This document shows, in pieces, positions 47,186-60,200 of a stretch of DNA of 64,000 bases (positions within the stretch are counted from its first letter, which is position 1; each line of letters starts with the position of its first letter). A model generated the notes under the pieces. That model saw nothing but the letters and a program-made list of their open reading frames with translations. It did not search any database and was not told the DNA's origin. Source of the stretch: Streptomyces sp. NBC_01408 (GTDB lineage: Bacteria; Actinomycetota; Actinomycetes; Streptomycetales; Streptomycetaceae); the NCBI RefSeq assembly GCF_026340255.1, contig NZ_JAPEPJ010000002.1:248001-312000 (forward strand), read 5' to 3'. The position numbers and the translations under genes are program-made.

Positions 47186-49345
47186 ATGGACGCGGCGGGG
47201 GCGGAGCGCATGACGGCGGAGACAGCACACAGGTGGGCGGCGACCCTCGATTCGGTCGTGGTGTACGCACAGGGCGCGGTCTGCCGCCGCCTGGCCCGGG
47301 GCAGCGTGCCGCCCGACGGCCGGGTGCGGGTGACGGGACTGCCCCGCTCGCTGGACCCGGGCTCGCTGCGGGCCCGGGTCCTGGGCTCCCCCGGGGTACG
47401 CGTCACCGAGGCCCGGGTGGAAGTCGAGGCCGAGCCGCGCGGCGCGGGCACGCCCGACGCGTTGCGGCGCGAGGTCGAGCGGCTGCGGGACGCCTACGCG
47501 GCGGCGCAGGGCCGACGGGACCGACAGCTGAGCCTGATCGAGGAAGTCAGGGCGCTCCGCCCGGTCCCACCCGCCCGCAGGCGCGAGGACCCGCACCGCC
47601 GCACCCCGGTCGACGCGTGGCTGGAGCTCTCCGGTTTCGTCGACGAGCGGCTGACCGGACTGCACACCCGCCTCGTCGGGCTGGAGGAGGCACTGCGCGA
47701 AGTCGAGCACGAGCTCACCGTCGCCGCCGACCGGCTCGCCCGCGCCTCCACCGACGCACCGTCAGCGCACGTGGACACCACGGTCTGCGCGGTCCTGACC
47801 CTCGACGGCACCGGCACCGGCACGGGTTCCGCTGAGGCGGAGACCGAGGTGGAGGTGGAGCTGGAGTACGGGGTGCCGGGCGCCGTCTGGGTGCCGGCCT
47901 ATCGGCTCACGCACCGTCAGGGCGACGGCAGCGGCCGTCTGGTGCTGCGCGCCTCGGTCGCCCAGCGGACCGGCGAGGACTGGACCGGGGTGCGCATCGC
48001 CCTGGCCACCGCCGACCTTCGGCGCCGCACCGACCTGCCGAAGCTCCGCTCGATCCGGATCGGACGCCGTCAGCCCGCCCCCGCGCCTTCCGGCTGGCGC
48101 GAGCCGCCCGCGGGGCTCGCCGACCTGTTCGCCGGGTACGAGGCAGCCGGCCCCGGACCTGCCGCGTCCGCGGCGACCGCCGCACCTGCCGTCGGCGCTG
48201 CCCGCCCCGCTCCCGTGGCCGCCGTGGGCGGCCCCGTTCCGCCGCCTCCCCCGCCGCCGCCGGCGCAGGCCTACGGCGGTCCGCCGCCCGCGTTCCTGAT
48301 GCCCGGCGGCGCGGACGGCCGCTCCACGGAGGTCTTCGGCAGCGGGATGTCCGGCGTCACGCAGGCCGTCCCCTCACGACCGGGCGCCAGGCCGCGTACC
48401 GGCGCCGGCGGCTTCGCCGGGGCCCCCGCCGCCGGGGCCCCCGTCCCCATGGCCCCTGCGGCTCCCGGCCGGGCTGCGCCGCCGCCCCCTCCGCCGCCGG
48501 TAACGGGTCCGCCGCAGCCGAGCGGCGCCGAGCTGGACTACGCCGCCCTCGTCCTGTGCGGCCCCGACGAGCAGGGCGGTCGCCGGGGCCGGCTGTTCCC
48601 CGACTCCCCCTTCGACCCGGTGGCGGCCGAGTACCGCCGTCGCGCCGAAGCGGTGGCCGGGCTGCCGCTGCCCGGACAGGCCGTGCGGCCCCGCGAGTCG
48701 GCCGGATCGTTCGACCACCGCTTCGATGCCACGGCCCGCGCCGACATTCCGTCGGACGGCACCTGGCACACCGTCACCGTTGGCGAGATCCCGGTCGGCC
48801 TGCGCACCGAGTACCTCTGCGTGCCGTCCGTGGAGCAGACCGTGTACGCGACGTTGGTGCTCTCCAACGCCACCGACCAGGCGCTGCTGGCCGGCCCGGT
48901 GGAGGTCACCGTCGACGACGAGTTCCTGCTGACCGCAGCCCTGCCCACGCTCGCGCCCGGCGGTGTCCGCCGGGTGGGGCTCGGGCCCGCCGAGGGCATC
49001 CGGGTCACCCGCCGTACGAACCTGCGCGAGTCGACCTCGGGCCTGCGCAACAACACCACCGTGCTCGACCACCGCGTCCACGTGGAGCTGGCCAACCGGC
49101 TCGCGCGGCCCGTCACCGTCGAGGTCCGCGAGCGGGTGCCGGTCACCTCCGAACCGGACGTCCGGATCGAGGAACGGGCCGACTGGACGGCACCCGAGGA
49201 AGGCGCGGGGCCCGAGCACCATGCCCCGGGCACCCGTGTCTGGCGGCTGGACCTGCCCGCAGGCGCCACCGCCGCCCTCGACGGCGGCTACGAGATCCGC
49301 ATCCCGACCGGCAAGGCCCTGGTCGACGGCAACCGCAGGAGCTGA
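47186..49345 (+). CDS. MuiA-family (DUF4140/DUF4139) protein 1
   Basis: A 719-residue protein. N-terminal DUF4140 ('VVYAQGAVCRRLARG', 'GLPRSLDPGSLR'), a coiled-coil stretch (about 95-175), the beta-rich DUF4139 body (from 'YGVPGAVWVPAYRL'), interrupted by a Gly/Pro/Ala-rich insertion with PPPPPPPP runs (about 320-445). MuiA-like proteins are described as mucoidy inhibitors, mechanism unknown. Start at 47186 supported by a TAGGCT box at leaderless distance; the ATG at 47210 has a closer GGAG. The gene overlaps in theme with its neighbour and forms an operon with it (6-nt gap). Confidence 0.85.
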   Translation: MDAAGAERMTAETAHRWAATLDSVVVYAQGAVCRRLARGSVPPDGRVRVTGLPRSLDPGSLRARVLGSPGVRVTEARVEVEAEPRGAGTPDALRREVERLRDAYAAAQGRRDRQLSLIEEVRALRPVPPARRREDPHRRTPVDAWLELSGFVDERLTGLHTRLVGLEEALREVEHELTVAADRLARASTDAPSAHVDTTVCAVLTLDGTGTGTGSAEAETEVEVELEYGVPGAVWVPAYRLTHRQGDGSGRLVLRASVAQRTGEDWTGVRIALATADLRRRTDLPKLRSIRIGRRQPAPAPSGWREPPAGLADLFAGYEAAGPGPAASAATAAPAVGAARPAPVAAVGGPVPPPPPPPPAQAYGGPPPAFLMPGGADGRSTEVFGSGMSGVTQAVPSRPGARPRTGAGGFAGAPAAGAPVPMAPAAPGRAAPPPPPPPVTGPPQPSGAELDYAALVLCGPDEQGGRRGRLFPDSPFDPVAAEYRRRAEAVAGLPLPGQAVRPRESAGSFDHRFDATARADIPSDGTWHTVTVGEIPVGLRTEYLCVPSVEQTVYATLVLSNATDQALLAGPVEVTVDDEFLLTAALPTLAPGGVRRVGLGPAEGIRVTRRTNLRESTSGLRNNTTVLDHRVHVELANRLARPVTVEVRERVPVTSEPDVRIEERADWTAPEEGAGPEHHAPGTRVWRLDLPAGATAALDGGYEIRIPTGKALVDGNRRS

Positions 49346-49351
49346 CCCGCC

Positions 49352-50914
49352 ATGTCCACGGCCCCGAAGCCGATCGCCCTCCCCGTCACCGCCGTCACCT
49401 GCCTGGAGGACCGCGCCCACGTCGAGCGCACCGCCGTACTCGACCTGGAGGCGGGGGTCCAGCGGCTGCGTCTCGGGCCGGTCAGCGCCCTGGCCGTCGA
49501 CCGGACCCTCCATGCCGAGCTGACCGCCGCTTCCCCCGCGACCGTGCTCGACGTGCGGATCGTCCGCAGCTGGACGCCGCGCGGGCCGCTGCCGTCCGCC
49601 GAGGACGACTCCGCCCTGCGCCACCGCGTGCACGCCCTCGAAGAGGAGCAACTGGCCCTGGAGCAGCGACGCGACCGGCTCAACGCCCGCCTTGACCTGC
49701 TCGGCCGCCTCGCCGCCGATCTGCTGCGGGACATCGGCGAAGGCGCCGGCTGCGGGGAGCCCGATCGGACCCGCTGGGCCCTCGAACTGGACCGGGTGGA
49801 CGGCGAGCGCGACACGTACGGTGAGCAACTCCGCACGGTGCAGGCCCGGCTGGCCGCCCTCGCCGCCGAACTCGGGGAAAGCCAGCGGGCCATGTCGCTG
49901 TCGGAGGACGAGCCCGCCGAGCTGATCGGCCACATCGAGCTGACCGTGGAGGCCGCGGCCGCCGGGCCGGCCGAGCTGCGCCTGAGCCACCTCACCCCGT
50001 GCGCGCTGTGGCGGCCCGCCTACCGGGCCGTGCTCGACGGGGACGCCCTGACGCTGGAGACCGACGCGATGGTCTGGCAGCGGACCGGCGAGGACTGGTC
50101 GGACGTACGGCTGACCTTGTCGACCGCGCGCTCGGCGCTGGCCACCGATCCGCCCCGGCTGGGCGAGGACCGGCTGACGCTCAAGGACCGCTCCGCGGCG
50201 GAGCGCCGGACGGTCGACGTAGAGCTGCGCGAGGAGGAGATCGGGACCCTCGGCCCGGCGCCGGTACTCGGCCTTCCGGGGGTGGACGACGGCGGCGAGG
50301 CGCGCGTGCTGACCTCCCCCGCGCCGGTCTCCGTGCGCGGGGACGGCCGCGCCCACCGGGTGCCGCTCTCCGTGTCCACCACGGCCGCGAGCAGCGAGTA
50401 CGCCTGCGCACCCGAGGTGTCGCCGCTGGTCACCCAGGTGGTCCGGTTCGACAACCTGTCCGGTCACGCGCTGCTCGCCGGGCCTGTGGACCTGGTCCGC
50501 GGCAGCGGGTTCAGCGGCCGGGGCACGCTGGACTTCACCGCCCCCGGCGCCCCCGTCGAGCTCGCCTTCGGCAGCTGCGACGACCACGGGGTGGTCCGGG
50601 AGGCCCAGGAGTCCCGCGAATCCGCCGGGATCATGCAGCGGACCGTGGTCACCCGCACGGTCCGGCTGCACCTGTCCCGGTTCTCAGCCCCCGGGGAGCA
50701 CGACGACCGGGTGGTCGTCCTGCGGGAGCGGATCCCGGTGTCCGAGGTCTCGGCGGTGGAGGTACGCCTGCGCAAGGACGCCTGCTCCCCGGCGCCCGAG
50801 GTGGTCGACGCCGAAGGCATCGTCCGCTGGGACATCACCCTGCCGCCCGGCGGCCGCCGCACGGTCACCCTGGTGTACGAGCTGTCGGCGAGCGCGAAGG
50901 TCGCCGGGCTCTGA
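49352..50914 (+). CDS. MuiA-family (DUF4139) protein 2
   Basis: A 520-residue protein of the same family as its upstream neighbour. N-terminal 'ITCLEDRAHVERTAVLDL'-like DUF4140 region, a coiled coil of about 80 residues ('LEEEQLALEQRRDRLNARL'), then DUF4139 ('LSHLTPCALWRPAYRAVL', 'ADGRAHRVPL'-like segments). It lacks the Pro-rich insertion. The 6-nt gap from the first paralogue and their likely heteromeric coiled coils suggest they form a complex. Confidence 0.85.
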   Translation: MSTAPKPIALPVTAVTCLEDRAHVERTAVLDLEAGVQRLRLGPVSALAVDRTLHAELTAASPATVLDVRIVRSWTPRGPLPSAEDDSALRHRVHALEEEQLALEQRRDRLNARLDLLGRLAADLLRDIGEGAGCGEPDRTRWALELDRVDGERDTYGEQLRTVQARLAALAAELGESQRAMSLSEDEPAELIGHIELTVEAAAAGPAELRLSHLTPCALWRPAYRAVLDGDALTLETDAMVWQRTGEDWSDVRLTLSTARSALATDPPRLGEDRLTLKDRSAAERRTVDVELREEEIGTLGPAPVLGLPGVDDGGEARVLTSPAPVSVRGDGRAHRVPLSVSTTAASSEYACAPEVSPLVTQVVRFDNLSGHALLAGPVDLVRGSGFSGRGTLDFTAPGAPVELAFGSCDDHGVVREAQESRESAGIMQRTVVTRTVRLHLSRFSAPGEHDDRVVVLRERIPVSEVSAVEVRLRKDACSPAPEVVDAEGIVRWDITLPPGGRRTVTLVYELSASAKVAGL

Positions 50915-50928
50915 GCATTGAGCACTGA

Positions 50929-53373
<2,445 letters not shown>

Positions 53374-53383
53374 GCCCGGTGCC

Positions 53384-53425
53384 CCGACGTCCCGGCCGGC
53401 CGCCGTCGGCCGGCGGGGACGTCGG
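53384..53425. terminator. Terminator between katG and the convergent ABC genes
   Basis: CCGACGTCCC (53384-53393) pairs with GGGACGTCGG (53416-53425); a further GCCGGC/GCCGGC stem lies inside, with one G-G mismatch. It lies after katG and before the convergent ABC gene end at 53466. Confidence 0.75.
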
Positions 53426-53465
53426 CGGGATCCGGCCGGATCCGGTGGACCTTCCGGTCACAGAA

Positions 53466-54422
53466 CTAGCTGCGGTCGGGGCGCAGTTCGATGTGGTCCG
53501 GGGCCAGGTCGACCGCCACGCGGTGCTCCATGCCCAGGGCCTCCAGGAACTTCGGGGGGAGCTGGACGCGCCCGGAGCGGTCCAGGACGACGTACTCGCG
53601 TTCGCTGATCGATTCCTCGCCGTGCTCGTCGGTGACCAGGCGGCGCAGGACCTCGCTGCTGGTGCGCCCGTCGCGGATCGCCACGGTGCGGCGGACCTCG
53701 CCCGCCACCATGGGGTCGTGCGTCACGATGACCACCGTCACGCCGAGCTCCTTGTTCACCGTACGGAAGGTCTCGAAGACCGCGGCGGCCGTCTCCGAGT
53801 CCAGTTCGCCCGTGGGTTCGTCGGCCAGCAGCACCTTGGGGTCGTTCGCCATCGCCACGGCGATCGCGACGCGCTGCTGCTGGCCGCCGGACAGTTGCGC
53901 CGGGCGCCGGTGCGCCAGGTCGCCGATCCCGAGGGCGTCCAGGATCTCCGCGACCCGGGCGGAGCGGCGTGCGCCCGCAGCACGCCGGCCGCCGCCTCCC
54001 GCCAACTGCATCGGCAGGGCAACGTTCTGAGCGGCCGTCAGGAACGGCAGCAGGTTGCGCGCCGTCTGCTGGAAGACGAACCCGACCGCTTCGCGCCGGT
54101 AGCGCAGCCGGTCCCGCGCCGACAGTTCCAGCAGGTCGTAGCCGGCGACCGCCGCGCTGCCCGCCGTCGGGACGTCCAGGCCCGCCAGGATGTTCAGGAG
54201 GGTGGACTTGCCGCTGCCGGAGGCGCCTACTAGGGCCACCAGGTCGCCCTGGGAGACCGTCAGCTCCAGCCCCTGGAGGGCCTGCACCTCGATGCCGTCC
54301 GTACTGAAGATCCGGACCAGGCGGTCGCAGGCGATCGCGGCGTCCGCGTCCGGGGTACGGGGCTCGGCGGCGGCCGTCGCCCGGCGGCGCAGCTCCTCGT
54401 ACGTCGGCTGGTCGCTGTTCAA
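53466..54422 (-). CDS. ABC exporter ATPase with AbrB-like C-terminal tail
   Basis: A 318-residue ABC ATPase: Walker A 'GASGSGKST', signature 'LSGGQQQRV', Walker B 'LLADEPTGELD', H-loop 'VTHD', the type that serves FtsX/MacB-like permeases. The last about 45 residues ('YVVLDRSGRVQLPPKFLEAL') look like an AbrB/MraZ-type swapped-hairpin domain, which is unusual. A TTG start at 54422 overlaps the stop of the upstream permease (TTGA). Third gene of a unit with the two giant permeases. Confidence 0.88.
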   Translation of the reverse strand: MNSDQPTYEELRRRATAAAEPRTPDADAAIACDRLVRIFSTDGIEVQALQGLELTVSQGDLVALVGASGSGKSTLLNILAGLDVPTAGSAAVAGYDLLELSARDRLRYRREAVGFVFQQTARNLLPFLTAAQNVALPMQLAGGGGRRAAGARRSARVAEILDALGIGDLAHRRPAQLSGGQQQRVAIAVAMANDPKVLLADEPTGELDSETAAAVFETFRTVNKELGVTVVIVTHDPMVAGEVRRTVAIRDGRTSSEVLRRLVTDEHGEESISEREYVVLDRSGRVQLPPKFLEALGMEHRVAVDLAPDHIELRPDRS

Positions 54423-57280
54423 CTCTGGTCTCCCGCTCTCAACTCGGTGGTGATCTGCCGTCGCCCGGATGTCGCCGCCTCGACGAGCACGGCCGCGGCG
54501 ACCAGGGCGGCCAGGCCCAGGGCCTGGGTCAGTACGGGCCCCGCCGTGAGCCGTACTCCGGTCGGCACCCTCACGCCGACCAGCGTGGACAGGTCTATCG
54601 CCGGGCCCAGCAACGCCACCGCGGCCGCCGCCACCAGCGCCCCGCCCAGCGCCGCGGCCAGGGTCTGCGGCAGGGTCTCGGCGAGGATCAGCGTGACGCC
54701 CTGCCGGCGGCGCAGCCCCATGGTGCGCAGCCGGGCCAGCAGCGCCGCGCGTTCGGGGACGGTCCGCATCAGCGTCAGCAGTACGGCGAGCAGTGCGAAA
54801 CCGGCGGCTGCGGCCACGCAGGCCCAGAAGAGGCGCTGTGCCGACCGCTGGAGCGGATCGGCGCCCAGCTCGGCGACGGCCTCGGCGCTGGTGGACACGG
54901 GGTACACCTCGTCGGCCGGGTTCGCCCGGGGAGCCGGACCCTGCCCCGCCGCGGGCGCCGGGGCCGGAGCCGCTGCCGCCGCCGGGAGGGCGGCCCGGAC
55001 CAGCGCGCGCAGCCGGTCTCCGTCGACGGGGCCGAGCCCGAACCACCGGTTCGGCTGGCCGGCGCCGCCGATGAGGGCCGTCGCGGGGCCCGCCGGCAGG
55101 ACGACGGTCGCGGCGCCGGGAGCCGGATGGGCCGGGGTGCAGTCGATCACACCGGCGACCCGTGCCCGCAGCTCCGTACCGTCGCCGGGCCGCAGTACGT
55201 ACGTGCCCGGCCCGGCCTGCTCCGCCAAGGGGGCGCTGAACAGCGCGGGGACCGGGGCGTCGGCGGTCCCCGCGCCGCCTCCGGCGAGCAGGGCGGGGTC
55301 GAAGGAGCCGCAGCCGAGGGTGCGGGACAGCTCCGCGTACGCGGCCGGCTCGGCGACGACCACGGTGATCTGGGTGGAGCGCTGGGCGGTACCGAGGAGG
55401 GAGGAGTCGTGGTCGACCCACAGCGGTACGGAGGTCCGTACGCCCGGCAGCTCGCCGGCGGCCTTCGCGAGCCCGTCCGGGAGCGTCGATTTCCCGGACG
55501 CGGAGATCGCCGCGTCGCCCCCGACCGTCAGCCGGGCCACCGCCAGCCGGGAGGAGTCCACCGACTCCAGGACGGCGGCCCCGAAGCCCCCGGTGGTGAT
55601 GGCGAGGAGCAGCGCGACCGTCGGCAGGACGGAGGGACCGGTCCGGCCGCCGGCGCGGGTCCCGGCAGTCCCCGAGCCGCGGGCGGCCCGCGCGAGCCCC
55701 AGGAAGCCGACCAGCCCGGAGCGGCGGCCGGCCGCCCGTGCGAGCCAGCCGGTCAGCACCGGCTGGAGCCGGGCCAGCAGCAGCCCCCCGCACAACGCGA
55801 GCAGCAGCGGGGCCGCGATCAGCAGGGGGTCCAAGTCGCTGCCGGCCGGGGCGACCCCGCGGCGGCGGACCTCCAGCACGGCGGCGCCCGTGGCGGTGAG
55901 GACGAGCAGCTCGGCCATGAGCCTGCGCCACCGCGCGGCGGGGCGCGGCGGGGACAGCAGTACGGCCGCCCGTACGGGGAAGGCCAGCAGCGCGAGCAGT
56001 GCGACGGCCGCGGCCGAGAGCAGCGCGGGTGCGAGCCGGGGTGTGGGCAGCAGCAGGACGGCGAGCGCGGTGGCGGCGGCGGCCGCGGGGAGCACCGTGA
56101 CGGCGCCCTCCCCGAGGAGGCGGCCGAAGATGCCGGCGCGCGAGCCGCCCCGCGCCAGCAGCAGCCGCAGTTCGGCTTCCCGGCGGTCCCCGGCGAGCGC
56201 GCCGGCCAGGACCAGGACGACGAGGGCGACCCCGCCGACCCCGGCCGGTCCGATCGCGGCGAGCGGCGCCGCGGCCTGTCTGCGGTCGCGGGCCTGCTCG
56301 AACAGCTCGGGCAGCCATGAGATGGTGCGTAGCCGCTCGCGGTTGGTCTCGCGGGCGAGGGTGGCGGCGGTGGGCCCGGCGACGAACGAGGCGATCTCCT
56401 CCGCCGTGGTGTCGAGGCGGTCGGCCCGCAGGCCGCCGACGTCCACCGGGAGCCACCAGAAGTTCTCGGCGGTGCGGCCCCAGGTGTAGATCCGGTCGAG
56501 GTCCCCGGCTCCGATCAGGGCGTCGACGTCCCAGGAGAGGTTCTCCCCGTTGTAGTGCTCGCAGGCGCGGGCGAGACACCCCAGGTCCGCCCACCCCCAG
56601 AAGTCCTCGCTCTCGTCGGGGACCGTGTAGAGGCCGACGACCTCCACGGACGGTGCGTCGTCGAACAGGGGCGTGCTCTTGAGGACGGATCCGAGGCGGG
56701 CGCCGAGGGTTTCGGCGGCGCGCTGCGAGAGGGCGACCTGGAGGGGCGGCATGTCCGCGCCGGCGCCCTGGGGGGCGGGGGGTGCGGCGCTCGGCCAGCG
56801 TCCCTCCGCCAGCTTCACGTGCGCCTGCGCCTGGCGGACGTACAGCAGGGACATTCTGGGCGGAAGGCCGGACGGGCGGGACAGTTCCGGATTCGTCAGC
56901 GGCTGCCGCTTGGTGGTGCGCGTGCCGTGGACCACCGTGTCGGGGTCTACGCGGAAGGCGGGTCCGGTACGGGCGAGCAGGCTGGTCAGCGTGGTGTCCA
57001 GGGACTGGGGGCTCTCCCCGGCCACCGCGGCCGGCGCGCTCGCCAGCAGGCTGGTGCTGCTCGGCCCGCTGCGGTGCAGCAAGGACCTCAGGGCCTGGTC
57101 GGCGCCCCGGTCCTGGGCCCGTGGCAGCGCGGCGGCCAGCAGGACGGCGACGAACGCCAGCGCGGCGCCGAGTACGGTGCCCAGCGGCGCCGCCCGCAGC
57201 CGGGTCCTGACCCATGGCGCGGGCCGCACCCCGGACTTGCGCCCGGGTCGCGGGGTGGCGGACGGCGGCGGGGTGGTCAC
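54419..57280 (-). CDS. Giant FtsX/MacB-type ABC permease 1
   Basis: A 953-residue permease. One N-terminal TM ('LGTVLGAALAFVAVLLAAAL'), a large extracytoplasmic domain (about 70-310), then groups of hydrophobic segments with an additional extracytoplasmic part and a C-terminal set of TMs ('LAALVAAAVLVEAAT'), the double FtsX arrangement. GTG start at 57280 with GGAGGAG; overlaps the stop of the other permease by four bases. Works with the ATPase at 53466 or 60824. Confidence 0.83.
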   Translation of the reverse strand: MTTPPPSATPRPGRKSGVRPAPWVRTRLRAAPLGTVLGAALAFVAVLLAAALPRAQDRGADQALRSLLHRSGPSSTSLLASAPAAVAGESPQSLDTTLTSLLARTGPAFRVDPDTVVHGTRTTKRQPLTNPELSRPSGLPPRMSLLYVRQAQAHVKLAEGRWPSAAPPAPQGAGADMPPLQVALSQRAAETLGARLGSVLKSTPLFDDAPSVEVVGLYTVPDESEDFWGWADLGCLARACEHYNGENLSWDVDALIGAGDLDRIYTWGRTAENFWWLPVDVGGLRADRLDTTAEEIASFVAGPTAATLARETNRERLRTISWLPELFEQARDRRQAAAPLAAIGPAGVGGVALVVLVLAGALAGDRREAELRLLLARGGSRAGIFGRLLGEGAVTVLPAAAAATALAVLLLPTPRLAPALLSAAAVALLALLAFPVRAAVLLSPPRPAARWRRLMAELLVLTATGAAVLEVRRRGVAPAGSDLDPLLIAAPLLLALCGGLLLARLQPVLTGWLARAAGRRSGLVGFLGLARAARGSGTAGTRAGGRTGPSVLPTVALLLAITTGGFGAAVLESVDSSRLAVARLTVGGDAAISASGKSTLPDGLAKAAGELPGVRTSVPLWVDHDSSLLGTAQRSTQITVVVAEPAAYAELSRTLGCGSFDPALLAGGGAGTADAPVPALFSAPLAEQAGPGTYVLRPGDGTELRARVAGVIDCTPAHPAPGAATVVLPAGPATALIGGAGQPNRWFGLGPVDGDRLRALVRAALPAAAAAPAPAPAAGQGPAPRANPADEVYPVSTSAEAVAELGADPLQRSAQRLFWACVAAAAGFALLAVLLTLMRTVPERAALLARLRTMGLRRRQGVTLILAETLPQTLAAALGGALVAAAAVALLGPAIDLSTLVGVRVPTGVRLTAGPVLTQALGLAALVAAAVLVEAATSGRRQITTELRAGDQS

Positions 57281-60200
57281 ATCTCCTCCACGGGGCGCAG
57301 CCGGGCGGCGATGTCGCGGCCCCGGGGGCCGCTGAGCGCGGCCGACAGCAGGGGAACGGCGGCGATGGCGGCGACCGTCAGCAGGGTCTGCCAGAACGGC
57401 ATGTCCACCCGTACGTGCGGGAACGGCCGCCCGGCGGCGGGTGTCAGCACGACCAGGGGCGCCATCAGATGGACGAGGGCGACACCCAGCCCGGTCCCGA
57501 CCGCGGTTCCGATGGCGATCAGCACCCCGCCCTCGGCGGCGGAGGCCCCGGCCAGCGACCGGCGCGGGGTGCCGAGCGCGAGCAGGACCGAGAACTCCCT
57601 GCCGCGCACGCGCCGTTCGGCGGCGGTGGAGGTCGCGAAGCCGATGGCCGCGAGGACCGCGCAGGCGGCGGCGAGGGCGGCCAGGGCGCTCTGCGGGCCG
57701 GCGCTCAGCGGGTCGTCCAGCAGGCGCGCGGTCACCTCCTCGCGCAGTTGTACGCGTTCGGTCCTGGCCCCTTGGCGGAGCTCGGCCGCCGCGCGGGCCG
57801 GGATCGGGTCGGCGGCCGAGGCGGCGGGCAGCCACCACTCGGTGGGCGGGGCCGGCTGATGGCCGGCCGACTCCACCAGGAACCGGCCGAGCGTGCGCAG
57901 GTCGACGGCGAGCGCCGTCCGTCCGGCCACGGGGAGGGAGTCGACGGCGGCGGTGATCCGCGTCGGGACGGTCGCGCCGTCGAGGGTGACGGGGACCGTG
58001 TCTCCCACGGAGGCGCCCAGGGACCGCAGGTAGTGGGTGGTGGCGACCGCCGGGACCGCGGCGGCGGGCGGCGCGGCGGGTGCCGGGAACAGTACGGCGC
58101 TGACGCCCTTGGCGGTATCGGCCCCGCCCCAGTAGCGCACCCGCAGCACATCCGTGGAGTCGGCCGGGACCGGGGGCAGTTCGGGGGCTCGCAGGGAGCG
58201 GGGCCCCTGCGGGGGCGATGACCGCCAGCCGCCGGTGCCCGCGGGGCCGGGCGCGGCGGCCGTGACGGGACTGCCGTCCGGGGTGTCGGAGACGGCGATC
58301 CGGCGCACGGTCAGTTCGGCGCCGCCGCCTGCGGGGCTGCCGCCCCCGGGGCCGCCGCCTGCGGGGCCACCGCCTGCGGGGCCGCCGCCCCCGGCGTACG
58401 AGAGGCGTATCCCCGCCAGCGTCAGCGGGCCCGCGGCCGAACCGACGGGGGCACCGGTCAGTGTGTCCAGCGGGAACGGGAGCGTGGCGTCGCCGCTGGT
58501 GGGCAGGGTGACCGACGGGGTCCCGTGGACCGCCCCGAACCGGTCGCGCAGCAGCAGGCTCACGGCTGTCCAGCTCGTCCCGGCGGGCCGTACGCTCACG
58601 TCGAGGTCGATCCGGCGGGGGGAGCCGGGCAGGGCGACAGCGGGGCCGGTGGCCGCTCCCGCGGCGCCGGGCTCCGGCGCGTCCGGGTCAGCGGCGGCGA
58701 GCGGGGCGAACAGCTCCCGCATGCCGTGGCCGCCGCGCAGGTCCGCGCGCAGCGGTACCCGTTCGGCCACCTTGGCGGCGTCCAGCGCGACGAGGTCGGC
58801 GGAGACCCCGCCCGGCAGCTGCTGCGCCCGGCGGACCACCGGTATCAGGCGGTCCCCGCCCGGCAGTGCCCCGTAGCGGCCGCCCTGCCCCATCGGGGTC
58901 ATGCTGCTGCCGGAGATCCGCAGGCCGCCCGCCGTCGCGAAGTCGGCCTGGTCGCGCTGGGACGCGGACCAGGCGGTCTGCTGGCCGAGGGCCAGGATCC
59001 CGCTGGAGACGGCGAGGACGAGCAGCAGCACGGGCCCGGTGGCCCGGCCGGGCCGCCGGGCGAGCTGCCAGCCGAACAGGGCCGGGCCCAGGCTCCGGCC
59101 GCGCGCCGCCAGCCGTCCCCCGGCCCGCGCCGCGAACGGCAGCAGCCGCAGGACCAGCAGCGTTCCCCCGCACAGGGCCAGGGCCGGGGCGGCGACCAGG
59201 ACCGGGTCCACGCCGAGCCCGCCGCCGGCGGGGGCGTCGGGCAAGGGCGCGTCCGCACCCCCGTACTGCGCGAGCTGCTGGTAGCCGAGGACGGCGAGGA
59301 CCACCACGGCCAGGTCCAGGCCGGATCGGGCGGCGCCCGTCACCAGGGCCTGCCTGCTGCCCACGCGGCTCAGCACGGCGGCCGAGGCGCCGCGCAGGGC
59401 GGAGGGCAGGGTCGTCAGCAGGACACAGGCCAGGGCGCAGCCGGCCGCGACCGGCCAGACCAGCCAGGTGTCCGGGATCTCCAGGTGGACCCGCCCGAGC
59501 GGTCCGAACCGGCTGAACAGACGCAGCAGGGGTGGTGTGAGCAGCGGTGCCAGGACGGCCGCGGGCAGGGCGAGCAGCAGCGACTCGGCCGCGCTCAGCG
59601 CGCCGAGGCGCCGGCGGGAGGCGCCGCGCGCGGTGAGCAGGACACGCTCCGGCTCCTGGCGGACCGTCAGGATGTGGGAGACGAGGAGCAGTGCGGCGGT
59701 CGAGAGGACCGCGAGCTGGAGCGCGCCCGCCACCAGGGTGGACCGGGCGACGAGCAGGCCGGAGTCCAGCTCGGCCAGGAGTGTGGGCAGTTCGGTGGCG
59801 GACCGGAGCGAGGTGGTGCGCTCGAGGGCTTTCCGCGCGGGGTCCGTCGCGGTCCGGACGGCCCCGGCCTCCGACGTGCGGATGGTGCGCAGGTCCGGGG
59901 TCAGCAGCGTGAGGCGGTAGTTCTGCAGGAGGCCGCCCGTCGTGAAGGCGCTGTCGTCCACCAGGAGCGGGCCGTAGGTGGCGAAGGTGTCGGCCTGGAC
60001 CTCCCGGCCGCCGAGCGGGTCGAGCCGCCAGTACCCGGCGTCCGGATCGGCGGCCCGGTACACGCCGGTGACCAGCACGGTCAGCGCGGGCCCGCCGAAC
60101 CGGTCGTCCAGCCGGACCGGTGCGGGCAGCGCGGACTCGGCCAGGCCGAGCCGTGCCAGCGCCGCGCGCGGCACGGCCACCTGCGTCGGTGCCGGCGTGG

